Position numbers and translations under genes: made by a program. Positions 45,910 through 64,000 of a stretch of DNA of 64,000 bases are shown piece by piece (position 1 is the first letter of the stretch; every line of letters begins with the position of its first letter). Location: contig JANXAZ010000007.1 in assembly GCA_025062095.1 (NCBI GenBank), positions 1 through 64,000 of the forward strand, given 5' to 3'. Under the pieces are notes generated by a model. It searched no databases, had not been told where the DNA came from, and saw nothing but the letters and a program-made list of their open reading frames with translations. This DNA is from Geminicoccaceae bacterium (GTDB lineage: Bacteria; Pseudomonadota; Alphaproteobacteria; Geminicoccales; Geminicoccaceae).

Positions 45910-46683
45910 CTAAGGTCGCGGCAGCACCCTCGCAAGGAGATAGAGGGCGATGCCGGCGGCGACCGAGACGTTGAGGCTGTCGATGCGCGGAGCGATGACG
46001 AGCTTGGCGAGCTGATCGCAGCGCTCGGCGGTGAGCCGGCGCAGGCCCTTGCCTTCGGAGCCGAGGACGAGGGCACAGCGCGGGCGCTTGGGCAACGCTT
46101 CGAGCGGGCATTCGGCGCCGGCATCCAGGCCCACGACCCAGAAGTCGGCGCGCTGGAGGGCGACGATGGCCTGGGCGAGATTGGGGACGCGGACGATCGG
46201 GACCATGTCGAGCGCACCCGAAGCGGCTTTGGCGCAGGCGGCCCCCAGCGGAGCCGAGCCGCGCTCGGGCAGCACCACGCCGGCGACGTCCATCGCCGCC
46301 GCCGAGCGCAGAATGGCGCCCAGGTTGCGCGGATCCTGGATGCGATCGAGGAGCAGCACGAGGGCTTCGTGACCGAGCCCGGCGAGCAGCGAATCGAGGG
46401 TGCGGCGGGGCAACGGCCCCACGAGCAGCGCGACCCCCTGGTGGACGGCGTCTTCGGGCAGAAGGCGCGCGAGTTCGCGCGGGGTCACCTCTTCGACGAG
46501 GAGCCCGGGGCGCTGGACCAGCTTGCCCAGGCGGGCGCGCGCCGGGGCGGTGGCGAGCAGCCGCTTGCAGGGGCGCAAGGGATTGTCGAGCGCCGCCGCC
46601 ACGGCGTGGTGGCCGTAGAACCACTCGTCTTTGTCGTTCGGCCGCGCGGGAGCGGAGGCCGAGCGACGAGAGCGGAGGGACAA
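45910..46683 (-). CDS. rlmB: 23S rRNA 2'-O-ribose methyltransferase, SpoU/TrmH family
   Basis: This 257-aa enzyme most likely methylates a guanosine ribose in 23S rRNA. It has the N-terminal substrate-binding domain (FYGHHAVAAALDNPLRPCKR) and the knotted SPOUT domain with motif 1 LLDRIQDPRNLGAILRSAAA, motif 2 LVLGSEGKGLRRLT and motif 3 IDSLNVSVAAGIALY. The order and length fit RlmB/TrmH3. It ends 11 bp before tRNA-Thr on the same strand and is divergent from the tRNA-Tyr cluster. Confidence 0.9.
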   Translation of the reverse strand: MSLRSRRSASAPARPNDKDEWFYGHHAVAAALDNPLRPCKRLLATAPARARLGKLVQRPGLLVEEVTPRELARLLPEDAVHQGVALLVGPLPRRTLDSLLAGLGHEALVLLLDRIQDPRNLGAILRSAAAMDVAGVVLPERGSAPLGAACAKAASGALDMVPIVRVPNLAQAIVALQRADFWVVGLDAGAECPLEALPKRPRCALVLGSEGKGLRRLTAERCDQLAKLVIAPRIDSLNVSVAAGIALYLLARVLPRP

Positions 46684-46743
46684 AGGCGCGTCTCCGGGGC
46701 CCGCACCGGAGCCGGGCCGGCTCGTTCGGCCTCCTCCTAGCGA

Positions 46744-46773
46744 TTGACAATCGCGCGATAAAGCACATATCTC
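46744..46773 (+). promoter_or_regulatory. Predicted promoter of the tRNA-secE-nusG operon
   Basis: A perfect -35 TTGACA at 46744-46749 is followed 18 bp later by TATCTC (or 17 bp by ATATCT) as -10. The tRNA-Tyr 5' end lies about 25 bp downstream. Confidence 0.75.
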
Positions 46774-46797
46774 GCGCTGGCCCGATCCGGGGCCTCC

Positions 46798-46883
46798 GGA
46801 GGGGTGGCCGAGCGGTCAAAGGCAGCAGACTGTAAATCTGCCGACGAACGTCTACGTAGGTTCGAATCCTACCCCCTCCACCA
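46798..46883 (+). tRNA. tRNA-Tyr (anticodon GUA)
   Basis: Class II tRNA with a long variable arm. The acceptor stem GGAGGGG pairs with CCCCTCC, the anticodon loop holds GTA, and CCA is encoded. It is the first of three tRNA genes that precede secE, an order common in proteobacteria. Confidence 0.98.
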
Positions 46884-46890
46884 CGCCCGG

Positions 46891-46964
<74 letters not shown>

Positions 46965-47076
46965 TCGTCGCCTCTTGCGCGCCGAGCAGGCCTGGCCTAA
47001 GGACGGAGGCCGGGCGGCGAACGAGGGTCGACGACCCCGGGTGGGGTCGTGGCCGGCGGTCGACCGGCAGGCGTAC

Positions 47077-47152
47077 AGGAGTGTAGCTCAACTGGCAGAG
47101 CACCGGTCTCCAAAACCGGGGGTTGGGGGTTCGAGCCCCTCCACTCCTGCCA
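47077..47152 (+). tRNA. tRNA-Trp (anticodon CCA)
   Basis: Acceptor stem AGGAGTG pairs with CACTCCT, anticodon loop CTCCAAA gives CCA, discriminator is G, and the 3' CCA is encoded. secE starts 64 bp downstream. Confidence 0.98.
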
Positions 47153-47216
47153 TCGAGACCGCGGCTCCTTTCCGCTTTCCCCTTCGAACCGTCGCTCGAG
47201 CCCGGATCTAGGAACC

Positions 47217-47414
47217 ATGGCGAAGACGTCGCCGGCGCAATTCGTCCGCGAGGTGCGCCAGGAACTGCAAAAGGTCACCTGGCCCTCGCGCAAGGAGCTC
47301 GTCGCGACCACGCTCAGCGTCGTGGCCATGTCGGCGTTGGCGGCGTTGTTCTTCTTCCTCGTCGATCAGGTGCTGGCCTGGCTCGTGCAGCTCGCCCTCG
47401 GGATCGGTCGCTGA
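47217..47414 (+). CDS. secE: Protein translocase subunit SecE
   Basis: This 65-aa membrane protein stabilises the SecY channel. It is the short single-span bacterial form: an amphipathic N-terminal helix (QFVREVRQELQKVTWPSRKE) with the conserved VTWPSRKEL, then one transmembrane segment (residues 33-58). Its stop shares one base with the nusG start (TGATG), so the two are coupled, as usual. Confidence 0.96.
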   Translation: MAKTSPAQFVREVRQELQKVTWPSRKELVATTLSVVAMSALAALFFFLVDQVLAWLVQLALGIGR

Positions 47415-47944
47415 TGGCCAAGCGCTGGTACATCATCCACGTCTATTCGGGCTTCGAGAAGAAGGTTCGGGACGCGATCCGCGAGCAGGCGGCGCAGAAG
47501 GGTCTTTCGCACCTGTTCGACGAGATCCTCGTGCCGACCGAGGAGGTGGTCGAGGTCCGCCACGGCCGGAAGGTGCCGACCGAGCGGAAATTCTTCCCGG
47601 GTTACGTGCTCGTGAAGATGGAGCTCAACGACGAGACCTGGTCGCTCGTGCGCAACATCGGCAAGGTGACGGGTTTCTTGGGTCCGGGCGGGCGGCCCTC
47701 GCCGATCTCGGACGCGGAAGCCGAGCGCATCATCCGCCAGGTCAAGGAGGTCAAGGAGCATCCCAAGCCCACGATCGCTTTCGTCCCCGGCGACCAGGTG
47801 CGCGTGGCGGAGGGGCCGTTCGCCTCCTTCACCGGCACGGTCGAGGAAGTCGACGAGGCGAAGGGGCGTCTCAAGGTGCTGGTCTCGATCTTCGGCCGCG
47901 CGACCCCGGTGGAGCTCGAATATTCCCAGGTCGAGCGGGCCTGA
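47414..47944 (+). CDS. nusG: Transcription termination/antitermination factor NusG
   Basis: This 176-aa elongation factor binds RNA polymerase and links it to ribosomes or Rho. The NGN domain opens AKRWYIIHVYSGFEKKVRDA and includes KFFPGYVLVKMELNDETW. The KOW domain (PGDQVRVAEGPFASFTGTVE) is at the C-terminal third. Length and domain order are standard. Confidence 0.98.
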   Translation: MAKRWYIIHVYSGFEKKVRDAIREQAAQKGLSHLFDEILVPTEEVVEVRHGRKVPTERKFFPGYVLVKMELNDETWSLVRNIGKVTGFLGPGGRPSPISDAEAERIIRQVKEVKEHPKPTIAFVPGDQVRVAEGPFASFTGTVEEVDEAKGRLKVLVSIFGRATPVELEYSQVERA

Positions 47945-48010
47945 AGCGGCCGGAGCGGAGCGGGAGCGCCCGTGCGCGGGCGCGCGAGGACCGCATCAGG
48001 AGCGAGACGA

Positions 48011-48442
<432 letters not shown>

Positions 48443-48446
48443 GGCC

Positions 48447-49142
48447 ATGGCGCGCACGGGAAAGCGCATGCGGGCGGCGCGCGCCCTCGTCGATCGCAGC
48501 AAGCCCCTGCCGCTCGCCGAGGCGGTCCGACTCGTCAAGCAGACGGCGACGGCGAAGTTCGACGAGACGATCGAAGTGGCGATCGGGCTCGGGGTCGACC
48601 CCCGCCACGCCGATCAGATGGTCCGCGGTACGGTGACCTTGCCCTACGGCACCGGCAAGAGCGTGCGCGTCGCGGTCTTCGCGCGCGGCGAGAAGGCCGA
48701 GGAGGCGCGGGCGGCGGGGGCGGATCTCGTGGGCGCCGAGGACCTGGCCGAGCGCATCCAGGCGGGGCAGATCGATTTCGACCGGTGCATCGCGACCCCG
48801 GACATGATGCCGCTCGTCGGCCGGCTGGGGCGCATCCTGGGGCCGCGCGGCCTGATGCCCAACCCCAAGCTCGGCACGGTGACGACGAACGTCAAAGAGG
48901 CGGTGGAGGCGGCCAAGGGCGGACAGATCGCCTTCCGGGTCGAGAAGGCGGGCATCGTGCACGCGGGGGTGGGCAAGGCGAGCTTCTCGGAAGACAAGCT
49001 CGTCGCCAACATCAAGGCGCTCGTCGACGCGATCAACAAGGCCAAACCGAGCGGCGCCAAAGGGACCTATCTGCGGCGCGCGCACATCAGCTCGACGATG
49101 GGACCGGGGATCCGGGTCGACATCGCGAGCCTGGTGAGCTGA
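48447..49142 (+). CDS. rplA: 50S ribosomal protein L1
   Basis: This 231-aa protein builds the L1 stalk. It shows [52 protein letters not shown] and [13 protein letters not shown]1 is commonly an autogenous repressor of the L11 operon in bacteria; an L1-binding leader was not identified here. Confidence 0.98.
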   Translation: MARTGKRMRAARALVDRSKPLPLAEAVRLVKQTATAKFDETIEVAIGLGVDPRHADQMVRGTVTLPYGTGKSVRVAVFARGEKAEEARAAGADLVGAEDLAERIQAGQIDFDRCIATPDMMPLVGRLGRILGPRGLMPNPKLGTVTTNVKEAVEAAKGGQIAFRVEKAGIVHAGVGKASFSEDKLVANIKALVDAINKAKPSGAKGTYLRRAHISSTMGPGIRVDIASLVS

Positions 49143-49160
49143 CCGGTCGCGGGCGGGGAC

Positions 49161-49188
49161 TTGCGCGCGGCGAAAGAGCGGCTATGGT
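49161..49188 (+). promoter_or_regulatory. Predicted promoter upstream of rplJ
   Basis: TTGCGC and TATGGT separated by 16 bp lie shortly after the rplA stop. The following ~155 bp is GC-rich with self-complementary stretches and is where an L10-binding leader would be expected. Confidence 0.5.
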
Positions 49189-49345
49189 AGCGGCCCTTGG
49201 CTGCGGGAGCGGAGCCGGTCGCCGCGAGCGCCGTCGCGCGCTCGCGGGACGCGGTCCGCGGTCGTCGCGGCGCCCGGTCTGCGGCGCCGCGCGCGAGCTC
49301 GGCGAAGCAAGGGGACGAATTCGCGGGTAGGGGCGGAGGCGTGGG

Positions 49346-49870
49346 GTGCTGCGCGCCGAAAAAACGCAAGTCGTGGAGAAATTGCATGCGACGCTCGCCC
49401 AGGCCGAGGTCGTGCTGGTCACCCATTACAAGGGGCTGACGGTGGCCGAGCTCGGCGAGTTGCGCGGGCAGGTGCGCAAGCTCGGCGGCACCTTGCGGGT
49501 GACCAAGAACCGGCTCGCCAAGCGGGCGCTGGAGGGCACCGGATTCGAGCCGATCGCGTCGCTCTTCAAGGGTCCGACGGCGATCGCCGTCGCGCGCGAG
49601 CCGGTGAGCGTCGCCAAGGCGCTGGTCGACTACGCGAAGAAGAACGAGAAGCTCGTGATCGTGGGCGGCGGGCTCAAGGGCACGATCCTGGACGCCGCCC
49701 AGGTCAGGGCGCTGGCCGAGCTGCCCTCGCTCGACGTGCTGCGGGCGCGGCTGGTCGGCTTGCTGCAGGCGCCGGCGGCGCGGCTGGTGGGCGTGTTGCG
49801 GGCGCCGGCCGAGCAGATCGCGCGGGTGCTCAAGGCGCGGGCCGAAAAGGAAGGCCGAGAGGAGAGCTGA
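49346..49870 (+). CDS. rplJ: 50S ribosomal protein L10
   Basis: This 174-aa protein anchors the L7/L12 stalk. It contains VVLVTHYKGLTVAELGELRG, LRVTKNRLAKRALEGT, LFKGPTAIAV and the C-terminal helices that bind L7/L12 (APAARLVGVLRAPAEQIARV). It starts with GTG, GCGGAGG about six bases upstream. rplL is 86 bp downstream. L10 typically represses its own operon. Confidence 0.97.
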   Translation: MLRAEKTQVVEKLHATLAQAEVVLVTHYKGLTVAELGELRGQVRKLGGTLRVTKNRLAKRALEGTGFEPIASLFKGPTAIAVAREPVSVAKALVDYAKKNEKLVIVGGGLKGTILDAAQVRALAELPSLDVLRARLVGLLQAPAARLVGVLRAPAEQIARVLKARAEKEGREES

Positions 49871-49956
49871 AAGGGTTGGGCCGGCTCGGGTGGGCCGGTG
49901 CGTGCGGCGGCCGGTGATGGCGCGGCCGCGGCGGGGTTCGCGGAAGAGAGGGTGTG

Positions 49957-50340
49957 ATGGCCAATTTGGAGCAGCTGGTCGAGGATCTCTCGAAGCTCAC
50001 CGTTCTCGAGGCGGCGCAGCTGTCGAAGATGCTCGAGGAGCGGTGGGGCGTGAGCGCCGCGGCGCCGGTGGCGGTGGCGGCGGTGGCGGGCGCGGCGGCA
50101 CCGGCGCCGGCGGCGCCGGTGGAGGAGAAGACCGAGTTCGACGTCATCCTGACCGCCGCCGGCGCGAACAAGATCAACGTGATCAAGGAGGTTCGGGCGA
50201 TCACCGGGCTCGGCCTCAAAGAGGCCAAGGATCTGGTCGAAGGCGCGCCCAAGCCGGTGAAGGAGGGCGTCTCCAAGGAGGAGGCGGCCAAGATCAAGGC
50301 CCAGCTCGAAGCGGCGGGCGCGACCGTGGAGATCAAATAA
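49957..50340 (+). CDS. rplL: 50S ribosomal protein L7/L12
   Basis: This 127-aa stalk protein recruits translation factors. The N-terminal dimerisation domain ([20 protein letters not shown]) is joined by an Ala/Pro-rich hinge (residues 40-57) to the factor-binding domain ([40 protein letters not shown]). The ATG at 49957 is preferred over the GTG one codon earlier. Confidence 0.98.
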   Translation: MANLEQLVEDLSKLTVLEAAQLSKMLEERWGVSAAAPVAVAAVAGAAAPAPAAPVEEKTEFDVILTAAGANKINVIKEVRAITGLGLKEAKDLVEGAPKPVKEGVSKEEAAKIKAQLEAAGATVEIK

Positions 50341-50341
50341 G

Positions 50342-50490
50342 GCGGCGCTTGCGCCGCATCTGCTGTCGGCGGGGCGGCCGAGCGATCGCGAGGCATCGCT
50401 CGGCTGGCCCGTTCGGTAACGCCAACCGATCGCGGCGAAAGACGGCAACGGGGCCGTGGGACCGACGTTCCACGGCCGATCGGCGTTGAG
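50342..50490 (+). promoter_or_regulatory. Structured leader between rplL and rpoB
   Basis: Three hairpins occur in order: GCGGCG/CGCCGC (50342-50357), CCGAGCGAT/ATCGCTCGG (50378-50403) and GGCCGTGG/CCACGGCC (50452-50477). AACGCC near 50418 can pair with GGCGTT near 50482, enclosing the last one. E. coli has an attenuator and an RNase III site here, so a similar role is inferred. Confidence 0.6.
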
Positions 50491-50549
50491 ATGAAGAGGC
50501 CGGCCGCGGCGCCGGCCGAATTCGGGACAGCGACGAGGGCGAACGAGCG

Positions 50550-54674
<4,125 letters not shown>

Positions 54675-54720
54675 CGGTCGGGCGGCAGCGAGTGGACAGC
54701 GAGCGAGCAGGCGAACGGCG

Positions 54721-58896
<4,176 letters not shown>

Positions 58897-58901
58897 GGGG
58901 C

Positions 58902-58928
58902 GGGGGCCGGTGGAACCCACCGGCCCCC
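58902..58928 (+). terminator. Hairpin terminator after rpoC
   Basis: A perfect 12-bp stem, GGGGGCCGGTGG, loop AAC, CCACCGGCCCCC, begins 5 bp after the rpoC stop. The tail (GACCGTTTC) is only weakly T-rich. Confidence 0.75.
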
Positions 58929-58942
58929 GACCGTTTCGGGAC

Positions 58943-58971
58943 TTGACGGGCGGCTCGGCTGCGCCTAAGTA
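58943..58971 (+). promoter_or_regulatory. Predicted promoter of the rpsL-rpsG-fusA-tuf operon
   Basis: TTGACG at 58943-58948 and TAAGTA at 58966-58971 are spaced 17 bp. This is one of the clearest sigma-70-like promoters seen in the window and follows the rpoC hairpin. Confidence 0.7.
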
Positions 58972-59052
58972 CCGCGCGCCATTGTCTTGGGTGCAGGCGG
59001 TGACCCTCGCGGATCAGACGCTGCACCGAACACAGGCGGCAGGGCAGTAGGG

Positions 59053-59088
59053 AAACGACCGAGGCCGGGGATCGGCCCTTGGTCGTTT
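59053..59088 (+). promoter_or_regulatory. Hairpin with T-run in the rpsL leader
   Basis: AAACGACC (59053-59060) pairs with GGTCGTTT (59081-59088), with further partial pairing inside, and TTTTCG follows. It looks like an intrinsic terminator between the promoter at 58.95 kb and rpsL at 59.15 kb, so attenuation is suspected. Confidence 0.6.
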
Positions 59089-59148
59089 TCGTGTCGGAAG
59101 CGGCCGCGGCAATCGCGCGGCGCGAGGCGGGATCGAGGACGGGCGAGC

Positions 59149-60001
<853 letters not shown>

Positions 60002-60025
60002 TCCCTCTCGGCCGAGGCATCCGTC

Positions 60026-62101
<2,076 letters not shown>

Positions 62102-62141
62102 GGAACGGGCTCGGAGCGCGCTTTCGAGCGGAGGACCGGAG

Positions 62142-63332
62142 ATGGCCAAGGCAAAGTTCGAACGGACCAAGCCGCACTGCAACGTGGGCACGATCGGCCA
62201 CGTCGACCACGGCAAGACCACCTTGACAGCGGCTATCACCAAGGTCCTCGCGGAACAGGGCAAGGCCCAGTTCACGCCTTACGATCAGATCGACAAGGCG
62301 CCAGAGGAGAAGGCGCGGGGCATCACGATCAACACCGCACACGTCGAGTACGAGACGGACAAGCGGCACTACGCGCACGTCGATTGCCCGGGCCACGCCG
62401 ACTACATCAAGAACATGATCACCGGCGCGGCGCAGATGGACGGCGCGATCCTCGTCGTCTCCGCCGCCGACGGGCCCATGCCGCAGACCCGCGAGCACAT
62501 CCTGCTGGCCCGGCAGGTGGGGGTGCCGGCGATCGTCGTCTACATGAACAAGGTCGACATGGTCGACGATCCCGAGCTCCTCGAGCTCGTCGAGCTCGAG
62601 GTGCGCGAGCTCCTCTCCAAATACGGCTTCCCGGGCGACCAGATCCCGGTGGTCAAGGGTTCGGCGCTGGCCGCGCTCGAGGGGCGCGACGACGCCATCG
62701 GCAAGAACAGCATCCTCGAGCTCATGAAGGCGGTCGACGAGTACATCCCGCAGCCGGTCCGGGAAAAGGACAAGCCGTTTTTGATGCCGATCGAAGACGT
62801 GTTCTCGATCTCCGGGCGCGGGACGGTGGTGACGGGCCGGATCGAGCGCGGGGTGATCAAGGTCGGCGACGAGGTCGAGATCGTGGGTCTGCGGCCGACG
62901 CAGAAGACGGTGTGCACGGGTGTGGAGATGTTCCGCAAGCTCCTCGACCAGGGGGAGCCCGGCGACAACGTCGGCATCCTCTTGCGGGGCACCAAGCGGG
63001 ACGAGGTCGAGCGCGGTCAGGTGGTGTGCAAGCCCGGCTCGATCACCCCGCACCGGAAGTTCAAGGCCGAAACCTACATCCTGACCAAGGAGGAGGGCGG
63101 ACGGCACACCCCGTTCTTCTCCAACTACCGTCCGCAGTTCTACTTCCGGACGACGGATGTCACCGGCGCGATCAAGCTGCCCGAGGGGGTCGAGATGGTC
63201 ATGCCGGGCGACAACGTGACGCTCGAGGTGGAGCTCATCGCCCCCGTGGCGATGGAGCAGGGGCTGCGCTTCGCGATCCGCGAGGGCGGCAAGACCGTGG
63301 GCGCGGGCGTGGTTTCGGCCATTCTCGACTGA
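62142..63332 (+). CDS. tuf: Elongation factor Tu
   Basis: This 396-aa GTPase delivers aminoacyl-tRNA to the ribosome. G motifs are [36 protein letters not shown] and [23 protein letters not shown] is the effector region. Domains II and III are complete, ending [15 protein letters not shown]. Only this tuf copy is in the window; many proteobacteria have two. Confidence 0.99.
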   Translation: MAKAKFERTKPHCNVGTIGHVDHGKTTLTAAITKVLAEQGKAQFTPYDQIDKAPEEKARGITINTAHVEYETDKRHYAHVDCPGHADYIKNMITGAAQMDGAILVVSAADGPMPQTREHILLARQVGVPAIVVYMNKVDMVDDPELLELVELEVRELLSKYGFPGDQIPVVKGSALAALEGRDDAIGKNSILELMKAVDEYIPQPVREKDKPFLMPIEDVFSISGRGTVVTGRIERGVIKVGDEVEIVGLRPTQKTVCTGVEMFRKLLDQGEPGDNVGILLRGTKRDEVERGQVVCKPGSITPHRKFKAETYILTKEEGGRHTPFFSNYRPQFYFRTTDVTGAIKLPEGVEMVMPGDNVTLEVELIAPVAMEQGLRFAIREGGKTVGAGVVSAILD

Positions 63333-63357
63333 GCGCGCAGGGATCGGATCGCGGACC

Positions 63358-63666
63358 ATGGAAACGCAGAACATTCGCATTCGCCTCAAGGCCTTCGATC
63401 ACCGCGTGCTCGATCAGTCGGTGCGCGAGATCGTCGGCACGGCGAAGCGGACCGGGGCTCGGGTGCGCGGTCCGATCCCCTTGCCGACGCGGATCGAGCG
63501 GTTCACCGTCAACCGCTCGCCGCACATCGACAAGAAGAGCCGCGAGCAGTTCGAGATCCGGACGCACAAGCGGCTGTTGGACATCGTCGATCCCACCCCG
63601 CAGACGGTCGATGCGCTCATGAAGCTCGATCTGGCGGCGGGGGTGGACGTCGAGATCAAGCTCTGA
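63358..63666 (+). CDS. rpsJ: 30S ribosomal protein S10
   Basis: This 102-aa protein also acts as NusE in transcription antitermination with NusB. It contains [40 protein letters not shown] and [19 protein letters not shown]. It starts 25 bp after tuf, so the S10 operon is continuous with the str operon here. Confidence 0.99.
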   Translation: METQNIRIRLKAFDHRVLDQSVREIVGTAKRTGARVRGPIPLPTRIERFTVNRSPHIDKKSREQFEIRTHKRLLDIVDPTPQTVDALMKLDLAAGVDVEIKL

Positions 63667-63676
63667 GAGGGCGGCG

Positions 63677-64000
63677 ATGCGCACCGGGCTCCTCGCCCGC
63701 AAGCTCGGCATGACGCGGCTGTTCGGCGTCGACGGCAGCCACGTGCCGGTGACCGTGCTGCACGTCGACAAGGCCGAGGTCGTCGCCGTGCGCACGGCGG
63801 AGAAGGACGGATACTACGCGGTCCAGATCGGTGCGGGCCGCGCCAAGACCAAGAACGTGACCAAGCCCATGCGCGGGCATTTCGCCAAGGCCAAGGTCGA
63901 GCCCAAAGAGAAGCTCGCCGAGTTCCGGGTCTCCCCGGATGCGCTCCTCGAGGTGGGCAGCGAGATCCACGCCGGGCACTTCGTCGCCGGTCAGTTCGTC
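63677..64000 (+). CDS. rplC: 50S ribosomal protein L3 (cut by window end)
   Basis: The first 108 codons of L3, an early assembly protein of 50S. The start [20 protein letters not shown] is diagnostic, followed by [20 protein letters not shown] and [20 protein letters not shown]. The frame is open to the window end; full-length L3 is usually about 210 aa. It lies 10 bp after rpsJ. Confidence 0.97.
   Translation, partial: MRTGLLARKLGMTRLFGVDGSHVPVTVLHVDKAEVVAVRTAEKDGYYAVQIGAGRAKTKNVTKPMRGHFAKAKVEPKEKLAEFRVSPDALLEVGSEIHAGHFVAGQFV

Overview
The window is chromosomal DNA from a very GC-rich bacterium, most likely an alphaproteobacterium living as an aerobic or microaerobic autotroph. The evidence is a complete alpha-carboxysome (cso) operon with form IA Rubisco, a Calvin-cycle operon under LysR-type CbbR control, a fused single-chain indolepyruvate:ferredoxin oxidoreductase, and RpoB and RpoC lengths (1374 and 1391 aa) in the alphaproteobacterial range. 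Rank below class is not determined from the sequence. No phage genes, insertion sequences or CRISPR arrays were seen.

Layout. 0.2-9.2 kb: mixed housekeeping genes, mainly on the minus strand (degenerate GGDEF protein, M24 aminopeptidase, infC, thrS, a glycosyltransferase), plus a plus-strand alpha/beta hydrolase. 8.2-15.1 kb: cbbR divergent from cbbF-cbbP-cbbT-cbbA-cbbE, the FBPase, phosphoribulokinase, transketolase, aldolase and epimerase of the Calvin cycle. 15.1-25.3 kb (minus strand): cbbL-cbbS-csoS2-csoSCA-csoS4A-csoS4B-csoS1A-csoS1B-acRAF-Nudix/ThiE-like-SulP. A second cbbR is divergent from cbbL (25.4-26.3 kb). The two CO2-fixation operons run toward each other and meet at 15.06 kb, and each has its own CbbR at its outer end. 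26.3-46.7 kb: accessory metabolism (indolepyruvate oxidoreductase, Tat-exported SMP-30 protein, a GT21-like glycosyltransferase/desaturase/methyltransferase lipid operon, aminotransferase, amidase, enolase-superfamily enzyme, D-threonine-aldolase-like enzyme, an orphan xanthine-dehydrogenase-type large subunit), then tRNA-Thr and rlmB. 46.8-64 kb: tRNA-Tyr, tRNA-Gly and tRNA-Trp, then secE-nusG-rplKAJL-rpoBC-rpsLG-fusA-tuf-rpsJ-rplC, cut by the window end.

How it fits together. The Calvin operon regenerates ribulose-1,5-bisphosphate. The cso operon makes Rubisco (CbbLS), the scaffold that condenses it (CsoS2), the lumenal carbonic anhydrase (CsoSCA), the shell (CsoS1, CsoS4) and the Rubisco assembly factor acRAF. 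The SulP protein at the operon end is a good candidate for the bicarbonate importer that feeds the carboxysome.

The most unusual parts are these. (i) A three-gene tail, acRAF-Nudix/ThiE-like-SulP, whose last two junctions are 4-bp start/stop overlaps. Its SulP carries a large C-terminal soluble region of unknown function. (ii) Three strong perfect stem-loops sit exactly at the junctions where protein stoichiometry should change (cbbS|csoS2, csoS4B|csoS1A, csoS1B|acRAF), while the genes inside the two coupled blocks overlap. (iii) Two csoS1 genes share 280 of 281 bases. (iv) The CsoS2 is short. Operator matches, promoter hexamers and hairpins were found by eye and not scored.
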